A stretch of DNA of 64,000 nt from Lenzites betulinus (lineage: Eukaryota; Basidiomycota; Agaricomycetes; Polyporales; Polyporaceae). The translations under genes were made by a program, and so were the position numbers. Below, one piece after another: positions 22,172-35,064 of this stretch. How positions within the stretch are numbered: the stretch's first letter is position 1; each line of letters begins with the position of its first letter. A model generated the notes under the pieces. That model searched no databases. It was not told the DNA's origin and saw nothing but the letters and a program-made list of their open reading frames with translations. The stretch spans positions 1 through 64,000 of the forward strand of contig JABYQU010000008.1 in NCBI GenBank assembly GCA_022264855.1, in the 5' to 3' direction.

Positions 22172-25100
22172 TCAAATGCGCGGTCGTTTTGTGGGACGCG
22201 GGGATAGCTGCTCAGAGGACCGCTTTCTGTATGGGCAGGACATTAGTGAATTGTTCTAAATCAAAGCCGCCCGACATACCTGGGCTGAACTCCTATTGCT
22301 GCAGCGGCCATGGCAGAGATGACCCAGCTGACGTCGTTGACCGCCGCACTCCAATCGCCCAAAGTGCTGGCAGAGGCACAGTCCCGCCACCACACCAGGG
22401 TAAGCAGTATGATAAGGAAACCGTTCTTACCGGGGTTGTTGAGCACCTCCCAATCGCCACTCCCTCCAGCAATTGGACGGCCGCGTGCATCCCTCTCACG
22501 CCATTCAGGCTGCATGGTGGACCACCACAGCCACCAAGAGCTACAGTAGGCCTCCTCATTCTTGATGACTGGCGGCTTCTCAAGCACACGTCGGTTGACT
22601 CTAAGCCAATGCTGTACTTCTGGAGGCCGATGATCCGTTGGGAGGCCCTTAGCCTGAGGCAGGAATCAATGACACGTCAACACCAGCAAGGTGATTACTT
22701 ACCGAGGTTTCAAACTCGTATGCACGCTCTACAACGGACCACCACTCCAACGCGCGCCTGAAGTCGTCCCCCAGTCGTTTGGCCTCCATGTAGTCAAATG
22801 CTGCACGCAGCCAATCAGGCCATCCAGCGTCATCTATCATGATGATGTCGGGGATGGAGGTTATGCCAACGTCACTTGTGTCAGCCAGATGCCCATGCCT
22901 CAGCGATGTAGGCGACGTGCTCGTTGCAGACGGCGGGCAGGATTCAGCAGCGGCGACTTGAGAAGACGAGGGGTTGGGGGTATGCGTCGAGGGCGAGGAG
23001 GACGCGGACGCGCCGTTCGATGGCGATGAAGACGCGGGTGCATGTGTCGAGGGTGACGTGGACGCGGACACGCCATTTGAGGGCGACATCGAAGCGGGCG
23101 CGCCATTCAACGGCGACGTGGGCGCAAGTGCGCCGGTCGCGGGCGACGAGGGCGCGGGTGCACCGGTGGGGGGGACGTCGACGTCGCCGCGCCGTTGGAG
23201 GACGACGAGGGCGCAAGTGCGTCGGTCGCGGGCGACGTGGACGACGGCGAGGGCGCGGGTGCATCGGTGGGGGGGGACGTCGACGTCGCCGCGCCGTTGG
23301 AGGACGACGAGGGCGCAAGTGCGCCGGTCGAGGGCGACGTGGATGCGGGCACGCCGGTCGCGGGCGACGGGGACGACGGTGCGCCGTTGGAGGACGACGA
23401 GGGCGCGGGTGCACCGACCGGGGGCGACGTCAATGTCGCCGCGGACACGCCGTTCGAGGGCGACGAGGACGTCGGAGCGCCGTTTGAGGACGACGAGGGC
23501 GGGAGTGCGCCGGTCGGGGGCGACGTAGACGACGACACGCCGTTTGAGGACGATGACGGCGCCGGTGTACCGGTGGGGGGGGACGTCGACGTCGCCGCAG
23601 ACACGCCGTTCGAGTGCGACGAGGACGTCGGAGCGCCATTTGAGGACGACGACGGCGGGAGTGCACCGGTGGAGGGCGACAAGGACGTCGGGGCGCAGTT
23701 TGAGGACGACGAGGGCACAGGTGCGCCGGTCGAGGGCGCGGGGTTCAGACGAGATGACTTGCGTACAGGTAAAGCGACCGCCATCACAGCTTTGCGACCT
23801 CCTTGCTTCCTTTGGGAAGACCATTTGGCGGGAGCAGAGTACAGCCAGAGGGGGATAGGCGTAGGTTGGATCACGTTGAGGAGGGCTGCTGCATCAGCAC
23901 GGCTTCGGAGCAGCCCACGGTCGTACTCAGACAGCTGGGCGAAGCGATGTAGATGGATGCGGCGCTTATCGGAGGAGAGGCCGGCAATCTCCCCAGCAAT
24001 CGCACTCCCCATATCGAGCTCCTCTGCCGTGCACAGATCGACCTCTTCTGGGATACCGTGCATGTTGAGAGGGGCGTCGCCCATACCGTCCTCGTCCTCG
24101 TCGTCGTCGTCGTCGTCCTCAGTTTCATCCCCGTCACCACCCTCCATACCGGAACGATCAGAGCCCAGCCCAGACGATTCTGCCTCATCTTCGGAGGTTG
24201 GTTTCGCCCGATGCGCCTTGCGCTTAGCAGGGCCCTTCGCCCCTGCCCTCTCCTTCCCTTTCCCCTTCCTCTTACCTCCAGCGGCCACCTCATTTTCTTG
24301 CTCGATTCCCACCGCGGCGAGCGGGAGGCCGAGTGGGGACAGGATAGAGGAGGACGGCTGGAGTGGCGCCGTGGACATAGTCGCACTGGCTGTTCGAGCA
24401 GCATATTCTATGATTCTGATGAGTATCACACCGCTGTATGAAACACGTAGCCACATACCGGGTGTCTGCATCAGGAATCTAGTGAAGGAGCCCATGACGT
24501 CGGTCTTGAACCGCTCTGCATCGATCTCATGCCAGCCATACTCCTGGCCAGCCACAACTTTGCCGGCATTCAAGCTATAGAAGTTGTTAGTCACCGGTGA
24601 TAGCTAGCCATGAGTGGAGTACATACATCTTGAGCTTGAAGTCACGATCACCGCTGCTCATCGGGATGCCGGCGATCAGCGTGATGTAGTACCCGGTGTA
24701 CTCTCTGATAAGTTCAAGTAACGGCTGAACGATGGTTGCAATGTTGTCTTGAGCGCTGTAGCCTGCATGAGTGCACGGCATGTTTGATACCTAACGGAAA
24801 TGCTTACCTCTGCCGCGTTTGCTCGGTGTGCATCGCCGCCCAGGCTGGCATCGTCTCGCGATCGAAATCAGCGAGGGCGACTTCGTGCATCGCCTTCAGC
24901 TCGTCAACCAGCGAGGTCTTGAACTCGGCAGACTCTTGCGCGAGCAGCTCGCGCGCGATTTGCGCGCGGTATGCCAGGACGTGATCGGGGCCGAGCCCAG
25001 CCGTCGTCCACCTGTCGTCGAACGCCTCCTGTATCTCGTCTGTCTTCTTCGACATGTACAGTTGCCAGTCTGCCAGCATGCGCGGCGGTGCGGGGGGGTG

Positions 25101-25595
25101 GGCGCGCTCGCGTAATTCTTGTAGGAGGGGTGCCCAGATGTTGTCGCGTGGGCGCAGGTAATTATTGCGAAGATGCCGCATGTGGTTCTGAATTTGCTAC
25201 ACAGCAGATTAGCGTCCAAACACGAGCCGAAAATCAGAATTACATACATCTTGGATGAGCTTGATCGCGTCGCCCTTGGCCTGGAGGTTATCGGGGTCGG
25301 TTGTGTCGGGCTCCTGCCACAGACCCTCGTCGGGCTCCTTGTCTGGCGGGACATACCACGGCCATTGGCTCCAGTATCCCGCATAGAGCTTCTCCCAGAA
25401 GTTCTTCTGGGTCGCTCTTCCCGCGCCCTTGATGTTGACAAAAGTCTCCACATGCTCGAGGAGGTAGTCCTGCCGCGCGCCATGGAAATTGCCCTGGTTG
25501 CCGGGCCGTCCACCCTTGAGCTGTCGTTTCCTGTTGCGGCGCGTGCGCGTGGCTTTAGAACTGTTGTAATGAGCAGCCGAGATTTCCAAGTCCAT
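22172..25595 (-). CDS. large acidic, repeat-rich KDZ-element protein, copy 2 (frameshifted in repeat)
   Basis: Counterpart of 11117-14540. Here exon 2 is intact (…ERAHPPAPPRMLADW…), unlike copy 1. The minisatellite, however, has seven G at 23168-23174 (seven C in the coding sense) where copy 1 has eight C, so the frame is lost after …STSPP. Comparing the copies gives an intact reading from start to stop, so the ancestral element very likely encoded a protein of about 1,000 residues. Trp-rich ends, the acidic tract and the basic tail are unchanged. Confidence 0.6.
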
Positions 25596-25865
25596 GACGA
25601 AGTGATTTGGGGCAGAGAGGGGAGCGAGGTGCCAGGCGACGCGCAAAAACGCAAGGACGCGATGAAACGCGCGAAGTAACGTTGTGCACTGATGTGACGC
25701 CTCGCATCACGTGCACACTGACCGCCAAGCGCCGAATTGTTCGGCGCTCAGCGCTCAGCGCTCAGCCTGTCAAGCGCCGAATTGTTTGGCGCTTAGCCGC
25801 AGCGTTCACGTTCAGCGCTCAGCCTGCCACCTGCCCGACAACACTCTACTCTCTCCTCTGGCTTT
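25596..25865. promoter_or_regulatory. divergent promoter with GC palindromes, copy 2
   Basis: Counterpart of 10848-11116. The palindromic AGCGCCRAACAATTCGGCGC sites and tandem AGCGCTG words are conserved at 25727-25795. Confidence 0.45.
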
Positions 25866-27068
25866 ATGTCTCGTAAACCGACCGCTGCCGAGTGGGACGC
25901 GATTGCAGCGTGCATCGGGCCTACCCCGAGACTCGACGAACATGGACACATCGTACCGATTGGCAAGACAGAACGAAAGGTCCGGTACTACGTCGTGTGG
26001 TCAGGCCGTGCAGTTGGGATCTTTATGAATTGGTAAGTTGCCGTATTACGTCGTCTCAACAATGAACAGGTTAACCTGGATAGGGGTTTGGTGAGCGCCA
26101 TGACCAGTGGATACAAGGGGGCCACCTACAAGAAGTATACAACACTCGAGGATGCTCGGGTGGGCTGGGAGGAAGGCCCGACTCTTTGGAAGGGGAAGTG
26201 GCATCCACCGGCCCCGCGCCCTCCCATGGCCGCCCCCGGAGCACACGACCCGGTAATGCCTGCGTACACGCCATCGCGCGACCAGTCACCCGTGCGCGAT
26301 CCGAGCAGCTACAAGTATCAAAGCCCCCCCGATCGCATTCAAATATCCCTGCCTCAGGGTGAAGCTGAATCTCCGCCCACTGATGAGGAATACGACGGCG
26401 ATGCAGATCCTCACTGCCCGCCTTCGCCCTCGCTTTCCAGTGCCCCCTTCCTTTCAGGATCACTCACGCCAGGCACACTCAGCCCCTGGACCGTCCGGAC
26501 GCCCAACATCCCCACGCCGTCTCTTGCAGCAATGTCAATCCACTCGCCGCACACGTCGAGGAGCCCCCCTGTGCTCGAGCAACCCCCCGGTGAGTTGATC
26601 CCTCATAACATTTCCTCTAACATACTGCGTGGCTTATCTCAGCGGTATGAACCGTCGCCAGTCAAACTCAACGCTCGCGACACCGCTCGTCGCACGGGAA
26701 CACATGGAAAGGCTCTCGGCGCACCGTCCGAGGGCGATGCTCCCTCGCGCGGGGTAGCAGCCTTCTCACACGCGAGCAAGACGGCATTCAAGCCGGACGG
26801 GGTGAAAGTGCCGGCCCCCAAGCAGGTATTTGTGGTCGTACGCGGCGACTATCCAGGCCTGTATCTAGATCGGTAAGCAGACAATCTTGATGGCAGCCCC
26901 CTGAATCTGATCGCGCTTTACAGGAACACCGCCATGATCATGCTCGGCACCAACCCGGGCATGAAGCTCGTCGTGTTTGACTCTCGAAGCACTGCGGCGT
27001 GGTATTTCGTCCAGGAGTACATGGCGGGGCGAGTTGGGAAGCCGGTCATTGTTATCGATGGGAACTGA
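25866..27068 (+). CDS. protein with viroplasmin / RNase-H1-N-like domains, copy 2
   Basis: Exons 25866-26032, 26084-26872 and 26924-27068 join in phase to 366 residues (introns of 51 nt, GTAAGT/TAG and GTAAGC/CAG). The first hybrid-binding-like domain spans the first splice junction: YYVVWSGRAVGIFMNW in exon 1, GYKGATYKKY in exon 2. A diverged second copy ends the protein. A possible GTGAGT donor at 26591 is ignored because using it would shift the frame. Unchanged relative to copy 1, so probably under selection or very young. Confidence 0.65.
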
Positions 27069-27173
27069 CATATGTCTTCAAGTACCGTATGCTCCGTTAG
27101 CGCCTGTGTGATAAATGCATGCATGTCTCAATGTTTGAATATATCGGCGGTGCATTGACGTGTGTAACATAAG

Positions 27174-27853
27174 CTACATGAGGGAGGTGGGCAGGCCATC
27201 CAGCCTGACTTCCACTGCAGCCATTACATACTGGACCTTGAAAACAACAGTAGAAATTTCCCCCCATACTCGTCCTAGCTCCTCACGGCCCAGGGAAGCC
27301 ATGCTGCCGCTTGTGATGAATGCTTGAATACTGTCCAGTAGCAAATCACCTGCAAGCACCCACTTTTCTGTGCACGCACCCCACTCCTTGAGAGCTTGAA
27401 CATCCCGCGATTCATCTTGTAGAGCGGCGTCAAACGCCTGCATGAACGCGCGAGGGTCGTTGGGACAACCCCATGAAGCCAGGGATAAATTCAGTCGGGT
27501 CAACTCCTGTCGCTGCACCGCGTCCGGCGTGACAGGGAGTATAATCTGGGCACTGAACCACTTCACTAAGAATCTGGAAGTCTGAACGGCTATAGCCTTG
27601 AACTCACGGAGAAGGTAGTTCTAGTGCGGCCAGTGGGCTCCCGCCGGAAAAGCTTTGAGCGTATGCCGGGGTCGATGAAGCCGCGCGCATCCTGGGTACA
27701 ATGATGCGAGTCGTCAGCCGCAGTCAAATGTGAAAGTCTGTATGAGAAGACATACCTCAGCCTTTCTTGGTACCTCTGATTCCGAGCCCGTCTTAGCGAC
27801 TTGCTGTTCGCGCCGTCGCGGGCTTCTATGGCGACATCCACAACGCCCGCCAT
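27174..27853 (-). CDS. small unknown KDZ-element protein, copy 2
   Basis: Counterpart of 8860-9539 with the same three-exon model and 193 residues. It is convergent with the viroplasmin-like gene, about 105 bp apart. Confidence 0.5.
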
Positions 27854-28163
27854 GAGGAAGCAAAGCGAAGTATAGGCTTAGCGGGCAATAGAGAGCGTTG
27901 ACGGCAGTAGAGAAGTTTGCGTGTGCAAGAGTAACGCGGGTGGTGAGGCTCAGTGCGCCAAACGTTAAGGGCGCCTTCAATTGATAGAGACTTCAAGCTG
28001 GCTGGCGTCTTGAGCGTCTTAAGACGCTTCGTTAGCGCTGTCCAGAGACGCATGCCTTCACGTCGGAACTCGGCGTGTCCCCCGTTAGGCAGCATAGCGA
28101 GACTTATGCGCGTGAATCATATCAAGAAATTCATATGTATTTGACTGTCTGCATCAAGATAAT
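27854..28163. promoter_or_regulatory. intergenic with 16-bp palindrome, copy 2
   Basis: Counterpart of 8550-8859. The palindrome AGCGTCTTAAGACGCT is conserved at about 28013-28028. No gene was seen. Confidence 0.4.
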
Positions 28164-30204
28164 CTACTGCTCTGCGAATTCCGACCACAGGCTCAACAGG
28201 CCTACCCCACGCTCCCATCTCGAGCGCCCATTTCGATATGATTTGGCTTCTGCGGGAGTGAGTGCCTTCACCGGCTTAAACCCACATTCCACCCAGCGGA
28301 ACAGGCCCCCGGCGGTGTATTGGGTGAACGAGTAGCGGCGTTCGTCAGGTGCTATGACCGTATTCGAGTGCCGGATTATGGCGGATGGGATGAGAATTGT
28401 CGATCCGGGGGGGAATTCGATGACCATCTGAAGTTCCCAAAGAATGATATGCCCGCCGGCGACGGGATCGTAATCGCCGACTGCTGTGATCGCACACCAG
28501 CCATGCGGAAGGTTCTGGATGTCGGCGTGGACGTAGGAGACAGTCCGGGGCCCGAGGTTGAATGTAGCCGCTCCAAAAACGTTGTTGGCAAAGTTGGGCT
28601 GCAACTCCGGATATGCGTTGCGCAGGGCGTCGAGCGTATTGTCGTAATACTCATACAACCGCGGGGCGAAAAGTTGCATGGCGCCTGCGTTATACGCGTT
28701 CGGTGATCATTGTTGGAGGACCACCGACCGTCACTCACTATTCCCAAAGTTCGCAACTCGGCGCACAGCTGTTTGGCCCAGCAGGGAGTCCACTACCGCC
28801 TGGTTCGAGTCCGTCTTTTGAGACAAGTTCCGGGGACACTGCAGGTGGGCGGCTCCTCAACAAAGCGCCAAGAGCGCAGATTGACGCCGTACCTTCTGAC
28901 CCCCGCCGTATGAGATTCCGGCAGTTACCGCGGGGAATGCGCCCCTGCGATGATCCATCTGCTTTGGCTCCAGAGCGTACGCCTCCCGCGTAGTATCGAA
29001 GGCAGCTTGTAGCTCTCGGTTAACGTCGTCCCAATTGGGATCTCTCGGCCTCCCTGCCAGCACAGCAAACACACGGCTGGTCTTGTCGAGGATGGGCCGA
29101 CATTGTCTGTAAGTTGCGTTACAGCAGTGCACGCGTACACGCGCGTGCAGCATGGGACCCTCGCACCTCCCGTCCCACGGTATGTACTCAAAGTTCCGAT
29201 CAATGAGCTCCTCCTTGGTGACAGGCCTTCGGTTTTCAGCCTCTTGCGCTTTGCTCTCACGCTCGCGCTTGCCCACAAAGGCCGTCTGGGCAACACGAAT
29301 ACCGTCCATGTCGAGAGCGAACTCCGTATCGATCGGCACGGCATCTGCAGTGCTGGTATGCTCGTTATCAGCTGAGATAGCCCGTGCCACATCGGCGTCG
29401 AGCGCGATCGAGGACGCGAGGGTCGCGGCGGCGCTGCGACGCTTCGCAGCGATAGCTTTCACCGGTCGCTTTGAGATGCCGGGGTCCCCAAGAGCGACAT
29501 TGACGGCGCGGGCGTTGCGGCGGCGTTTCTTTGATCGCTGTGCGCTATGGTACTTCTCTTTTGAGATGTGTGCGCCACCCGCTCGGTCGTCAACTGCGTG
29601 CGCGACCTTTGCCGCGTTTGCGTGCGCTTGAGTGGGATCGCGGGGATGCGGCGGAGCCGGCGCGATGGGCATTGGTCCCGGTGAGTGCTCACTTACGCCT
29701 GACCGTGCGAACATATCTGACGCGTCCATGTTTGAAGCGGCCGACGCGCCGACGCCTTGTCTGGGCGGTTGGTGATCCTCGAGAGTGAGCGCGGGCGGCC
29801 CGCCCCCGTCGAGGTTGCTCGCGTCGGCTTCCTCCTGCCGGATCAGAGCATCCTCAATGCTGCTCTGGAGATCGAAGCTTGAGGGCGCCCTGATTGGGGG
29901 CCGACATCCTCCCAGGGCGAAAACGCCATCCCCGAGCGCGTCTGAGTTGTAACCAAACGACTTTATGTCACAATAGCATGTAAAATAACATATGTGAGTA
30001 CCGACCTTTCGAAATCCCAAGCCCGATAGCCCGTGGCTTTCTGTGTGGAGTGTACGTCGCATAAGCACATCAAGACGTGCTGAGACTGGAGAGTTGGGCG
30101 CAGTACGTCGCGTGCACTCCGGGTTCCAAAGTCGGATCCTCGCTCGGCACGCGACGTACATGCGCCACAACACTTCGTAGGTACTCACCAGTTGGCGTAG
30201 CCAT
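28164..30204 (-). CDS. TET/JBP-family DNA dioxygenase, copy 2
   Basis: Counterpart of 6508-8549, with the same iron-binding HxD...H and Arg residues. Here the C-run near 29901 has five bases, so exon 1 (MATPT, 30204-30189) joins in frame through the 5' acceptor CAACTCAG to the main body. This is the better model of the full-length enzyme. No damage was seen in the catalytic exon. It is transcribed away from the transposase. Confidence 0.88.
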
Positions 30205-30395
30205 GGTTATGCCGCGACGCCGATGCCGATGGGCGTAATTGAACGTGATTGAGAGGCGGAGACGCGTTCGCCGGCAGATTTTGTAGTGGCTAACTCCTGT
30301 TGTCACAGCCACGGGACCGTTACGCGCCCGCGCGTCGCCCTGTTTTGACCAAGCGCGTCTGCCTGAACACCTACAACCACACCCCCTACTTGAAC
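30205..30395. promoter_or_regulatory. divergent promoter, transposase / TET gene, copy 2
   Basis: Counterpart of 6317-6507. Confidence 0.5.
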
Positions 30396-33300
30396 ATGAA
30401 GGCGTCGTCGTCTCGAACCTCAAGAGCGAGGCGTTCTCGCAAGCCGGTACTCGATACATCATTGGCCGCCGACTTTGATATCTCTGCGTCTGAGGCTCAA
30501 AACTCGGCACCACCGCCTGGCCCTTCGGTCCTCACGGTCGACAGCCTCTCCCAAGACCAGCGCAGGGTCCATCGCCTCTCCGTTCAGTTGGAACATGGGA
30601 TATCATCCGGCACGAGCACCCCTCAGGAGGGTTCCGCAAGCCTACCACTGGACCCCGCGAACGCGTTCATGCCGGAGATCGACTGGGAGGCGTTTTTGCT
30701 CCAGACGGACGGTGGCAATATCAACGCCGCAGGTGGGTTGAGTGACGACAACGACAGTCGCCGAGCACCGCGGTATCAAAACTCGGTATGTTTACATGAG
30801 CGGCTGGCATGATATGCGCTCGTACTCACGCTCTGCAGGACCACCCGATGACAACATGGGTACCTAAGCGGGACCTCTTCCTCGATGAGATCCTCCGCAC
30901 TGAAGGCCGCAGCCACTTCATCGCCGATCGGTGCCCGACATGCATCAACCCCCTGACGCACGGCTGCTCTAACGCGGCTCTTATTCGCTGCAAGAGCTGC
31001 GCGCCTGGACCCCTTCGCTGTATCGCTTGTACAGCAAACGACCACGTCAACCAACCCTTCCACAGGGTGCAGGTACGCCAGTCTGTGTCACGGGCCTCTG
31101 GTCGGTTCTGACTTCTACGCAGAGGTGGACGGGGGTGTCGTTCGAGCAGACCACGCTGAAGGACTTAGGCCTCGTCATCCAACTAGGCCATCGACATAGC
31201 GGCTTGTCGTGCGCCAACCCCATCCCCGCGCGCGACGACTTCTCGGTTATCGACGTCAACGGCCGACACGTAGTCGCGCTCTCGTTCTGTGGGTGCGACA
31301 AGGCCAGCGAGGCAGGCGATAGCGTGCAGCAGCTCTTGCGCTTCAACCTCTATCCGGCAACAGACTGCGAGCCCAACACCGCGTTCACCATCTCGCTTCT
31401 AGAACACTACCACATACAAAGTCTCCAGGGCAAGATCTCGATGTACGATTACTACACCACTCTCGAACGGCTGACCGACAACACTGGGACGAAGAAGGTC
31501 GTCAACCGCTACAAGGAGTTCATGCGGGTAGTCGCGCAGTGGCGCCACCTCAAGATGCTCAAGAGAGCAGGCCGAGCACACGACACGGAGGGGATCAACG
31601 GCACCGGGCCAGGCGAGCTCGCCGTGCGCTGCCCTGCTTGCCCTCATCCGGGGATCAACCTGCCTGAGAACTGGAAAGACATCTCGGACGACTTGAAGTG
31701 AGTGCCTGGCTTCCAGTGATATACGCGCTGCTCGTACTAACCGCTTGTGGTGCGGTAGGTACATGTATTGGCTGACGGTTGCCGTCGATGCATGCTTTCG
31801 CCTCAAGCGTCGAGACGTCTCGTCAACAGATAGGGATCCATTCCTGGGCAATGGGTGGGGCTACTTTGTGGAGGACACCGGCTATCATGAAGTGCTCAAA
31901 GGGTATCGGGACCAGGATGAGGTATGTACGGGTCGGATGAATGTGCTGGACGACGCTAATTTGGCAACATAATCATTTGTAGATTTCATCCTGCACCGGT
32001 TTTGCTGCTATCGACCACGCGAACAACAAGTTCGCTAGGGGCTATGCGGCGACGGGAGTCGGCGCCGTCGTGTGCGCACGCCATGAGTTCTGGCTGGCGT
32101 TAGGCATAGGCGACCTTCAGAAGGGTGAACGGTGAGTATCAGCCCTGTTTCATCTGGGAGGAGATTGACTAATGTGTATCTAGCTATGTTAACATGGACT
32201 ATATCTTCGTATCTGCAATGCGCGAATATCTTGTGGTCAATAAGCTGGTCACGTACGACATCGCATGCCAGTGGTCGAAAAACCTACTGGAGCGGATCGC
32301 GAGCTTTCCCCCCGGAGTCCAGATCAACATCCCGGAGGGCTCAATCATGTACGCAATCCCCAAGCTCCACTTCCAGAGCCACATTCAAGAAGGCCACTCC
32401 CCGTACTCCTTGAACTACCGAGTGGGCTGTGCGCGCAACGATGGGGAGGGAATCGAACGGCGCTGGTGGGATATACAGCCCATCACCAGTAGTACTAAGA
32501 TGATGGGACCGGGCCAGCGCCAGGGTGTGCTCGAGGACCACCTTGGCTATGGAAACTGGAGAAAGCTGGTCGAGCTTCGTGAGTACTAGCACCCCTGCTA
32601 TGGATCATCATGCCGACATTAACCCGCATCTGATTCACAGCATGGACCTTGCGCGACCGACTGAGGGACGCCCTTGCATCATATGCCAAGCATGCCGACC
32701 ATTACGCTAGCCTCACCGCGTCTCTGGCAGACGACAACATCAGGACCTGGAGGATGCAGATAGAACTCTGGGAGGGAGACCCCTCAGCGCCGGGCGTGGA
32801 GGACCCATACATTGTCACATCATCCGGTGCGTTGTTGGTCTTACAAGCTGCATCAGCGACATGTGTCTAAGCCCTCCCTTTAGGTCTCACTGAGTCAGAA
32901 ACCGTTCAACGGCTCACCGAGGAGGAGCAGAAGGCCAGCGCCGTGCGCGGCTACATTGCTCTTCATGACGTCAGCATGCTTGGCTTCATGAAGATGGGCA
33001 TCGAACTGGAGGAAACCAAGTACGTGGACTCATATATAGCTATATTTGCGTGCTAATAACTCGACCAGGATCTTGCTCAGCAGTGATGCGAAGGCGGCAA
33101 CCCCCAGCAAGCAACTTGGGATACACGAGCGCCGCAACGCCCTCCGCCGCAAGCTGGTGAAATACCGCGAGTTGCAAGGCGTGTATATGCCTCAAGCAAT
33201 GGCTCTTATCGCCAACAACCCCGCCTGCCAGAGCGACGTCGAACACGTCGAGGGCGTGTGCCTTGTTCTCCCATCCGAAATCGCTCCGGTCCAGCGCGGT

Positions 33301-34134
33301 ATCGTCTGTCCTCCACGCCTCTGCGAGATGGAGGAGCGTATGCGGGAGGCACAGTGTCGTGACGCCCTTCAAGACATTCGGAACCAGCTCCACATTATCG
33401 ACCACCTTTTCCGGTACAAGAAGGTCAATGTACGACACCAAGGGGCCAATACCCGCATTCGCACAGACCTTTCCACTCAGGACGTCAAAAAAACTCGTGC
33501 TGCTGAGAAGTACCGTCGAGCACGTCGCGCCAAACTCACACTGTCAGGGGCGGGAGTCTGGGAGGAGGAGTTCCGTCAGCTTGAGGACAAAGACATCCGG
33601 GCCATCGTAGACGACGACCCCGATGAGGTGGCGTTGCGCAAGAGGAAGCGCGGGGAGAAGGGCGCGGTGGCTGAGGGCCACCGCACGATCTCTTGGATCT
33701 GGCAGGCGGCGGACTCCAATAGCCCTGCGGCGGTGATCGACTCGCTGCGAGTCGAATGGCTGAAGTCACGCGCACGTAAGATGCGTTGGGAGGAGGAAGT
33801 CCGCCTGCTTCCGGAGGAGATGCGACGTGTTCTGGCGACCCTGCGGTATCAGCAGAGGGTGTGGCTGACGCGTGGTGTTGCACGCGACGCAGACGATTCT
33901 GCTCTGCGCGAAGGGCTTGTCGCTTATGCTACACGACAGGCGGCGATGTGTCATGCCATGCACGCCACATTTGTTGCGGTATGCTCTGGCATGGCCGCTC
34001 AAGCTAACGGCAGAGAGGGGGAGGTATGGCAAACAGGAGTGGCTGCAGAGAGCACTGCAGGAATGGACAATAGGGACTTTGAATCGATGTATGAGCTAGA
34101 CGGAGAGGACCTCCAGGAACGATGTAATCGCTAG
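30396..34134 (+). CDS. KDZ transposase with CxC2 cysteine cluster, copy 2
   Basis: Best model for the transposase. Exons: 30396-30785, 30839-31072, 31123-31697, 31759-31921, 31983-32131, 32184-32578, 32641-32826, 32884-33019, 33069-34134. All eight introns (50-64 nt, GT...AG) keep phase, giving 1,097 residues. The CxC2 cluster occupies exon 2 exactly. The core spans exons 4-6. ATG 30396 was chosen because an upstream in-frame extension begins with a non-ATG codon and lacks a start. The one substitution seen against copy 1 is silent (Asp codon at 33609-33611). Confidence 0.92.
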
Positions 34135-34470
34135 GATGAGGGTGCGCTCGTGCGCGTGGACGAGGACCGACGCATGTGCGGGCAGACGAGGAGGGACGCG
34201 GAGGTATGCGGAGGGACGCGGGTGCGCGTTGACGAGGAGGGATGCGCGGTGTACGGGCGCAGGGAAGACAGGGAAGGGTGCGCGCACGCGTGAACGAGGC
34301 GGGGGGAGGAACGCGCGCGGAAGAGGTGGGGCGCAGGGTGCACGCGCGGACGAGGCGGCGCGGGGTGCACACGCAGACGAGGCGGGGCGCGGGGTGCGCG
34401 CGTGGACGGGGCGGGGCGCGGGGTGCGCGCGTGGACGGGGCCGAGTGCGGGGTGCGCGCGCGGACGGGGC
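34135..34470. repeat. CpG-dense subterminal repeats, copy 2
   Basis: Counterpart of 2242-2577. Degenerate CG-rich tandem units with no gene called. Confidence 0.65.
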
Positions 34471-35024
34471 GAGGGACGCGCACGCACACGGAGCGGGGCG
34501 AGGGACGCGCGGGCGCACGGAGCGGGGCGGAGGGACGCGCGGGTGCACGGGGCGGGGCGGACGGGCACGCGGGGGCTGCGGGGAGGGGCGCGCGCGTACG
34601 GGGCGGCGGGGAGGGGCGCGCGCGGGCGGGGCGGCGGGGAGGGGCGCGCGCGGGCGGGGCGCGCATATGGATTAGGGCGGGTACGCGCGCGCGAGCCGAC
34701 AGGGCGGAAATGGAGGCGCGCGTGCGTGTGTGTGTGCCTGGAGAGACGGTAAGCGCTGTATGTACCTGCTTACAAATGGAATACATCCCTTTCCGGTAGT
34801 TCAGGACGTTACGCGAGACGGGCGTACAGTATTCTGGGCGCTCACAGTGTCGCGCGAGGGGGCCTACCATATTAGGAAGGCTGCCGAGGAGCCGAAGGAG
34901 CCCATTGGGGGCCCGCCAGTAGCTGCAAGAGAACGTGATACATCAGGAACATGTACGGTACCTGATGCAATAGGCCGCAGGCCATTTAACGGTACCTGAT
35001 ACATCATAACTACAACAGCAGCTG
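34471..35024 (-). repeat. terminal inverted repeat of copy 2, transposase-proximal end
   Basis: Same arm as 1688-2241, ending in the L-type terminus (CTGTTGTAG read inward). Confidence 0.8.
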
Positions 35025-35031
35025 ACACTGC
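35025..35031. repeat. target-site duplication of KDZ copy 2 (right)
   Basis: ACACTGC, identical to 20948-20954. Confidence 0.85.
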
Positions 35032-35064
35032 ATGCACAGGTCTACTCACCGTTCATGGTAACAG

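Larger units (their letters stand above)
20955..35024 (+). mobile_element. KDZ transposon with TET/JBP gene, copy 2 (14,070 bp)
   Basis: Inverted near-identical copy of 1688-15875, with its own 7-bp duplication ACACTGC, which rules out simple local duplication of the flanks. Outer ends are CACAAGCTGTGGTAG (left) and, read inward from the right, CAGCTGCTGTTGTAG. TIRs are 20955-21508 and 34471-35024. It is inserted within the first intron of a plus-strand host gene. The transposase, TET, small unknown and viroplasmin-like genes are all open; the acidic repeat gene has one poly-C frameshift. Confidence 0.92.
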
